From assembly GCA_001600455.1 (NCBI GenBank), contig BCKC01000002.1, positions 1,798,001-1,862,000 of the forward strand: DNA of 64,000 bases. The letters are read 5' to 3'. Below are positions 59,460 to 64,000 of the stretch, piece by piece. The notes below the pieces were generated by a model that did not search any database, was not told the origin of the DNA, and saw only the letters and a list, made by a program, of their open reading frames with translations. The DNA is from Endocalyx cinctus (Eukaryota > Ascomycota > Sordariomycetes > Amphisphaeriales > Apiosporaceae). Position 1 is the stretch's first letter. Every line of letters starts with the position of its first letter. Position numbers and translations under genes: made by a program.

Positions 59460-61562
59460 TTACTTCTTTTTTAATTCCTTAGGACCGAATACTTTAACAC
59501 CTTGGGCTGACCCCCAAACACTTTCGCTCACTCTCTGCGGTATCTTTCTACCTCTAAGCCTCTGATCGATCAGCCACATACCCACGACAAACTCCATCTT
59601 GGTCAAGACCCCCCTTCCCTGCCGGTCGACCAGATCCCAAACTTCGGCGAGTTCGTCCGACGGTAACCGAGACCTGGACCAGATATCGCGGACCACCACG
59701 TTGACGACGAGCTGTTCGGCGTCCGTGTCGGCGTTCACGTCCAGAAGATTCTGGACGAGGTAACCTTTGTTGCTGGCCCAGACGCCTTCGTAGCGCTTAC
59801 GCTCTCTCGCCGTGATCTCCTCCCTCCACCGCTTCCGAGCCCCTTCGTGATGCGCGTGCTTGGTGCTGGGCCCTAATTTTCCTAGTCCCCTTTTCCGGTG
59901 TCGCGAGTGCGCCCTTCTCGAGTCCTCGTCGTCCGACTTGGACCGCGGTTTCCGAAGCGTCTGGCGCATGTGAGGCGTCTGTCTTCGTGGGGGTGGCGCC
60001 GGGGCCGCCGTCGCCGTACGAGCGGGCATGCGAGCAGACGCGAGGGAACCCGCTACGATAGCGTCGGCGAGCGAGTCGATAGGTAGGCTAGACCCCGTGT
60101 TTTGTCTCGGCAGCATGTTGTTAGCGGTAGGGCGAGTAATCGAAATTGGTCCGGTCTGAGTTGTATTAGATCTTCGTAACGGACCTGGTCTCTGAAAATC
60201 GGGAGTGGCGGCGCGGGATCTTCCCCTGACTGGCGATTCGGGTCCTGGAGATGGTGCGGATGATGCAGATACAAATGTATCATTTGAAGAAGTTGACGAG
60301 GCTCGTTGTCGTTGTTGGTCTACCTTGTCTCTCGGTCCCACATTTCGGGACGTCGTGACCGATCCTTGCACGGAACCAACAGAAGCTGGGGTTTGAGATT
60401 TTGGATTCGATACAAGTGATGTAGACTTGGCGGCTATGTCATCTGATCGATCTAATAGACTTTTCTGTGTACTTGTTCTCCTTGGTTGGGGAGAAAGGAT
60501 GATAGTCTGTTCAGAACGAAGAGCTCGCGGTGGTGGTGTGGCTGGTCTTGGTCTCCTCTTAGGTTCAGTAGAAGAAGCTGACGGAGCTAATTGAACCTCG
60601 CCTTTAGATCTCGCCGGTGGAGGGGTAGGAGCTCGCTTCTTGGACCCCGCCAAACTATCAAAGGCCTGCTTAGAATATCCAGAAGGCACGAGCCTCGCCG
60701 AAGCAGGAGGCGTTGCCGCTCTTTCCCATGCTAAAGTACTCGCTAACCGCGAAGGAGAAGGAGGCGTGTCGTGCTTAGTGACAGGACTCAACGGCCTCGG
60801 TGGAGTCAAGGGTCTTAGTTTTGGCTTTATACCGGATAACTTCTTTGCATGTGAAAATGTATTACTTCTCTTCAGAGGATCACCGCCCTCTCGCTTTTCG
60901 AATATATGTATTAGAGCATTAGTAGATGGTATTGAGCTCGTATCCGTTACTAAATCTAGACTCGCAACCGAGCTCGCGGCACTAATTGTTCCAGGACTAC
61001 CTCGGCGCTGTATTCTAGCCGCCTGTTGTGCATACGAATGCGGTGATTGCTGAATAATCCCATTTGCATTGGGACTGGCAGAACGACTAGCAGCCAGTGT
61101 CGCAGCTATGAATGACGGCGATCGTGGGTCGGTCGCCGGAAGCTTAATCGGCGGTGCCAGGAGACTTTGTGGCGTGGTAGGAGTATCGTGCACCGGTCGT
61201 TGACGGCCGAGTCCCCCTCCTCCTTGTTCGGTCACAAGAGCATGTCTCCCATCCTGAACACTGCTTCCTGTAGTATTGCGACTTATAATTCGGGGTGAAC
61301 GGCTCTGTGAAATCGGACTATGTTCCCTCGAAACCGACGTCGTTGCCGCGATGAGAGCTCCATTGCCAAGGTTATTCTGATTAGGGGTTAAGGGATTGCT
61401 CGTCACGATCGGAGTTGTCGGCTTCTTCTGATTTCCAAAGGCGAGAGAGGCACCTTTCAAAGCGGCTTTGTAGGCGGCATCGTCGTTACCGTTTTTAGCA
61501 GTACGTGGTGTGACGGGAGAGGGACGGGATTGCTTAGATGTCCCGGTATGATGCTGGTTCAT
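59460..61562 (-). CDS. IRS4: EH-domain protein, IRS4/TAX4-like
   Basis: A single intronless frame of 700 residues. About 570 residues of Ser/Pro/Arg/Thr-rich disordered sequence are followed by one C-terminal EH domain, roughly 600-690: GYLVQNLLDVNADTDAEQLV, VRDIWSRSRLPSDELAEVWD, then LVDRQGRGVLTKMEFVVGMW. The order is as in yeast Irs4 and Tax4, where the EH domain is also at the extreme C-terminus. Irs4 and Tax4 bind and activate the inositol polyphosphate 5-phosphatase Inp51, lowering PI(4,5)P2, and affect autophagy, cell-wall signalling and rDNA silencing. The calcium-loop position reads DRQGRGVLTKMEF, so one EF-hand-like loop keeps some acidic residues. It lies on the same strand as the OPY1-like gene, which also concerns PI(4,5)P2; a functional link is only suggestive. 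Confidence 0.92.
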   Translation of the reverse strand: MNQHHTGTSKQSRPSPVTPRTAKNGNDDAAYKAALKGASLAFGNQKKPTTPIVTSNPLTPNQNNLGNGALIAATTSVSREHSPISQSRSPRIISRNTTGSSVQDGRHALVTEQGGGGLGRQRPVHDTPTTPQSLLAPPIKLPATDPRSPSFIAATLAASRSASPNANGIIQQSPHSYAQQAARIQRRGSPGTISAASSVASLDLVTDTSSIPSTNALIHIFEKREGGDPLKRSNTFSHAKKLSGIKPKLRPLTPPRPLSPVTKHDTPPSPSRLASTLAWERAATPPASARLVPSGYSKQAFDSLAGSKKRAPTPPPARSKGEVQLAPSASSTEPKRRPRPATPPPRALRSEQTIILSPQPRRTSTQKSLLDRSDDIAAKSTSLVSNPKSQTPASVGSVQGSVTTSRNVGPRDKVDQQRQRASSTSSNDTFVSASSAPSPGPESPVRGRSRAATPDFQRPGPLRRSNTTQTGPISITRPTANNMLPRQNTGSSLPIDSLADAIVAGSLASARMPARTATAAPAPPPRRQTPHMRQTLRKPRSKSDDEDSRRAHSRHRKRGLGKLGPSTKHAHHEGARKRWREEITARERKRYEGVWASNKGYLVQNLLDVNADTDAEQLVVNVVVRDIWSRSRLPSDELAEVWDLVDRQGRGVLTKMEFVVGMWLIDQRLRGRKIPQRVSESVWGSAQGVKVFGPKELKKK

Positions 61563-63797
61563 GAGCGCTTATGCGAGGCGGGAATCGCCAAAATGAATCA
61601 ACGGCAAGGTGGGATAGAAAGCAAGTCATTTATTAGTCGATTACTACCCGTAAAAGCCGAAATATGAATATTCATTGAACATGACATGGGAATGTACATG
61701 ATCGAAACAACAATTTCGAAAATTACATTTATAGAGTGGCTGTACAGTTAACCCATGGATTAGTGTTCCAAGGCAGTCAAGGATCGGACAAACTAATGTT
61801 AGTGTAGACGATACGAACTCTCGCAAATTACAGCATCCATGGTGCCATGGTAAGGATAAGGCTGAAACAATATCACTGACAACCGCCGTAACCAGGGATG
61901 GATCCATTACATACCTGGACATGATACTGGAAGACTGCTGACTGGCTGTGTTACCAAGCTGTATCCAATTCCATACGAAAACATTACGTATGTCCAGACT
62001 CTGTACACTGCAGACAGGTTCTGTACCTAGGGATACTTAGTGGAGCGCCATAGCGTACGCTTAATGCGTTCTTATGCACCTAGAAAAGTCCCCAGTGCAT
62101 CCATCAGCCACACTGCCACACTGCCACACTACCTGCAGTTCCCATGATCTCAGCCACTTGAAGTATACCACATATTTTATGTACGTTACTTACCAGCTTA
62201 CCTCCTTTACCCCTATTATGTTTCTTGAGTAAACTGTACTGGAGGTAATGAAACGATAATATCTCAAGTTATCATTTCCTCGATATTCTCCCATGCGAAA
62301 TGATAGGAAAACTAATCCAACTATCTATGCAGAATGCTTTCATTTATATAGGGTACACCGGAGTAGCTGATAACGCTAACTAGTTACCATCTGGTCCATA
62401 TTTACAGCTACCTTGATCTTTAAAATAGACCAAGTCCCCTACATGAGTAAGCTCGCCTCGTATACATTACTATAAATACCAAACTTAATATCTTCAACAG
62501 AGTATGTGATCATATTTCAGAAGAAATGGGTTATGAGGTTTGTAAGATCCTGGTGGGACTAGTCGGAAAGTTTCGAGCGAGAAAGGGATAACTAAAAATA
62601 TTAATTCCGTTGTCGTCAGGATAAGTACTGTAATAGTGTAATCACCTCTTGAGTATCTCGGGCAAAGAAGCTCTATCCTCCGTCCTCAACTTCTATGATC
62701 AACGACCGTAACACACTCACTGTATGGTTGATAGAAGTGATCGTCTATCATTTATTCAAAATGGCGATCCGCGTTCAACTTAGGGGGTTATAATACTCTC
62801 CTTTTTTTAATCTCACGCTACTTGACTGTAGCGAAATTCTTGTCATAAGTGAGATCATAAATACTCATCACCATACTCCACCCTCTTCCCCCAGGCTAGC
62901 CAGTTTGACTGAAGAGCCATCAGGATAACATATGCTAACAATCAGGACACAGTAATATTAGAAGCTTTATAATCTTTCAATAAGACTCGCCAACTCCTAT
63001 TGCCTTTGTGCCGCATACACCCCTCTTCTTCTAATGTGAACCTCTTGCGATGCGCTACCAAGGAAACCTCGCCAAAGCGGCCGCCTCAAGCTTAGGAAAC
63101 CTTAGAAGTCGGTCCCAAAGCGCTACTAGTGATCAAATGACTTTCGTTAATTGATTTATTTTTGGGGGCTGAGTACAGGGTATAGGATATGCGTCAATTG
63201 CCGCTGACTGTAGATGATTATCCACCGCACGGCTTTCGTGATATAGCTTCCGATCTTCATTTCGATGGAGTGCTACATGGCCTGTGCTACTCAAGAGTCA
63301 TCATACTTTTCGACGATATTTACAAGCCGCGCAGTTCTAACCCCGGAAGTTTACGAGTACTTTAAAATCGTCTTCTTCTAGAACTAAAGTGATAATAATT
63401 TTCAATTTACAAGCATGGCGGTGCCTGACATAATGCCGAGGATGCATGAGTTCCTATAATGTACATTATCTGCTGTAGTAATGCTTCATGACTATCTTTT
63501 CACACAATGTAAAACATACATACCATCAAAACTTTTATCTAAACGGTTTATAACATACAGTTTGGGATGTATATGTTTACCAAAGACGGCTGAAAATGGT
63601 TCACAAATCTACCTCAGGCGGAGGCATGATCTCAACCAGCTACATATGAGTGACACAAACCAATACCAAATTATTATCGAAGTTTCAGGACCAGTACGGC
63701 GTGAGAGCTATGAAGGAGACACTTTACGAAATCATAAATTTCAATACTTAAAATGTATAGGTAGATATAAAATTTTATTATTATCTGAACCATCCAA
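61563..63797. other. Intergenic region
   Basis: 2.2 kb upstream of the IRS4-like gene and downstream of the dehydrogenase gene. It contains an 8-bp tandem repeat and scattered AT-rich DNA. A 155-codon plus-strand frame from 63481 overlaps the dehydrogenase end and has no domain, so it is not annotated. Confidence 0.6.
62107..62130. repeat. 8-bp tandem repeat, 3 copies
   Basis: gccacact is repeated three times without mismatch. Confidence 0.9.
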
Positions 63798-64000
63798 TTA
63801 CAGAAGGTCGCTATCCTTCACAATAACATCCCTCGAAACCTCGCTCATCCGCCTCAGGCCCGCGAGATGCATCCCGAGGACGACCTCCCCGCACAGTGAC
63901 CTCAGCACATGCTTAACGCCCTCCTCGCCCCCGATCGCCAGCCCGTAAACGTACGGTCGCCCCACGAGGACGCATTTGGCCCCAAGCGCAACGGCCTTGA
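63798..64000 (-). CDS. FMN-dependent alpha-hydroxy-acid dehydrogenase, C-terminal part (cut by window edge)
   Basis: The last 67 codons lie on the minus strand and the gene continues beyond base 64000. The frame reads KAVALGAKCVLVGRPYVYGL, then AIGGEEGVKHVLRSLCGEVV and LHLAGLRRMSEVSRDVIVKD, with stop at 63798-63800. GRPYVYGLAIGGEEGV is the conserved C-terminal signature of the FMN-dependent alpha-hydroxy-acid oxidase/dehydrogenase family (glycolate oxidase, lactate dehydrogenase, lactate 2-monooxygenase). The glycine-arginine pair in VGRP helps bind the FMN phosphate. These enzymes oxidise 2-hydroxy acids to 2-oxo acids. The substrate cannot be told from this piece. The RPYVYGLAIGG form, with LRRMSEV near the end, favours a lactate monooxygenase-like member. 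The GC content is well above that of the adjacent intergenic DNA. Confidence 0.85.
   Translation of the reverse strand, partial: KAVALGAKCVLVGRPYVYGLAIGGEEGVKHVLRSLCGEVVLGMHLAGLRRMSEVSRDVIVKDSDLL

Noticed and set aside
63075..63140. Polylinker-like cluster of NotI, HindIII, SpeI and BclI sites suggesting vector contamination
   Set aside because: The sites are spaced by ordinary sequence, the surrounding DNA is continuous, and no known vector backbone is visible.
63481..63948. 155-codon plus-strand frame at the right end
   Set aside because: It overlaps the C-terminus of the dehydrogenase on the other strand and has no recognisable feature.
1..64000. CRISPR arrays, prokaryotic operons, rRNA genes or a secondary-metabolite cluster
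   Set aside because: No regularly spaced direct repeats, no rRNA sequence and no adjacent biosynthetic enzymes were seen; the genes are eukaryotic and intron-bearing.

Overview
This window is nuclear DNA of a filamentous ascomycete. The genes have short spliceosomal introns (51-281 bp, mostly GTAAGT-like donors with CTAAC/CTAAT branch points). The encoded proteins are typical of Pezizomycotina: a Yak1 kinase, a SAT4/HAL4-type kinase, an IRS4-like EH protein, a fungal-type complex I LYR subunit ending EGRN, and a secreted GH5 enzyme. Sordariomycetes is my inference from overall protein similarity. I see no prokaryotic, viral or organellar segment and no CRISPR array.

Layout: bases 1-8594 carry no supportable gene and are rich in A/T homopolymers and microsatellites. 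A SAT4/HAL4-type kinase follows (8595-10140, +), then an unrecognised low-complexity protein (12850-14411, -). A 5.8-kb gene-poor stretch leads to an intron-bearing tRNA-Arg(ACG) (20243-20327, -). A compact housekeeping block spans 20.8-24.8 kb: RPC19 (+), the NDUFA6-type complex I subunit (-), BUD31 (+) and a ZNF511-like zinc-finger protein (-). An EST1/SMG7-type protein (26743-30107, +), adenosine kinase (31302-32762, -), ribosomal protein uL2 (33601-34604, -) and an RRM protein (35749-36969, +) come next. They are followed by YAK1 (39006-41925, -), a PUB1/TIA1-like RNA-binding protein (45542-47267, -), a Mediator-like Pro/Ala-rich protein (49378-50873, +) and a GH5 glycoside hydrolase (51839-53219, -). 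The right end holds an OPY1-like double-PH protein (56126-57516, -), an IRS4-like EH-domain protein (59460-61562, -) and the 3' end of an FMN-dependent alpha-hydroxy-acid dehydrogenase (63798 to the window edge, -).

The genes do not form a biosynthetic cluster or operon. Most act in core gene expression: Pol I/III transcription, splicing, translation, mRNA binding and turnover. Others act in signalling (two kinases and two phosphoinositide-related proteins) or in metabolism. Exon boundaries were worked out by hand from splice consensus, reading phase and protein continuity, and every multi-exon model closes in frame. The exception is the last exon of adenosine kinase, which I could not fix.

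The less ordinary signals lie between genes. They include a 168-bp MITE-like element with 12-bp perfect terminal inverted repeats, recurrent palindromic words (TACCTAGGTA-type and GTACTCCGTACAGA-type), tRNA-box-bearing fragments, an A-tailed GC-rich segment, a 33-C run and a stopless 51-bp intron in the EST1-type gene. I found no convincing new multi-gene system.
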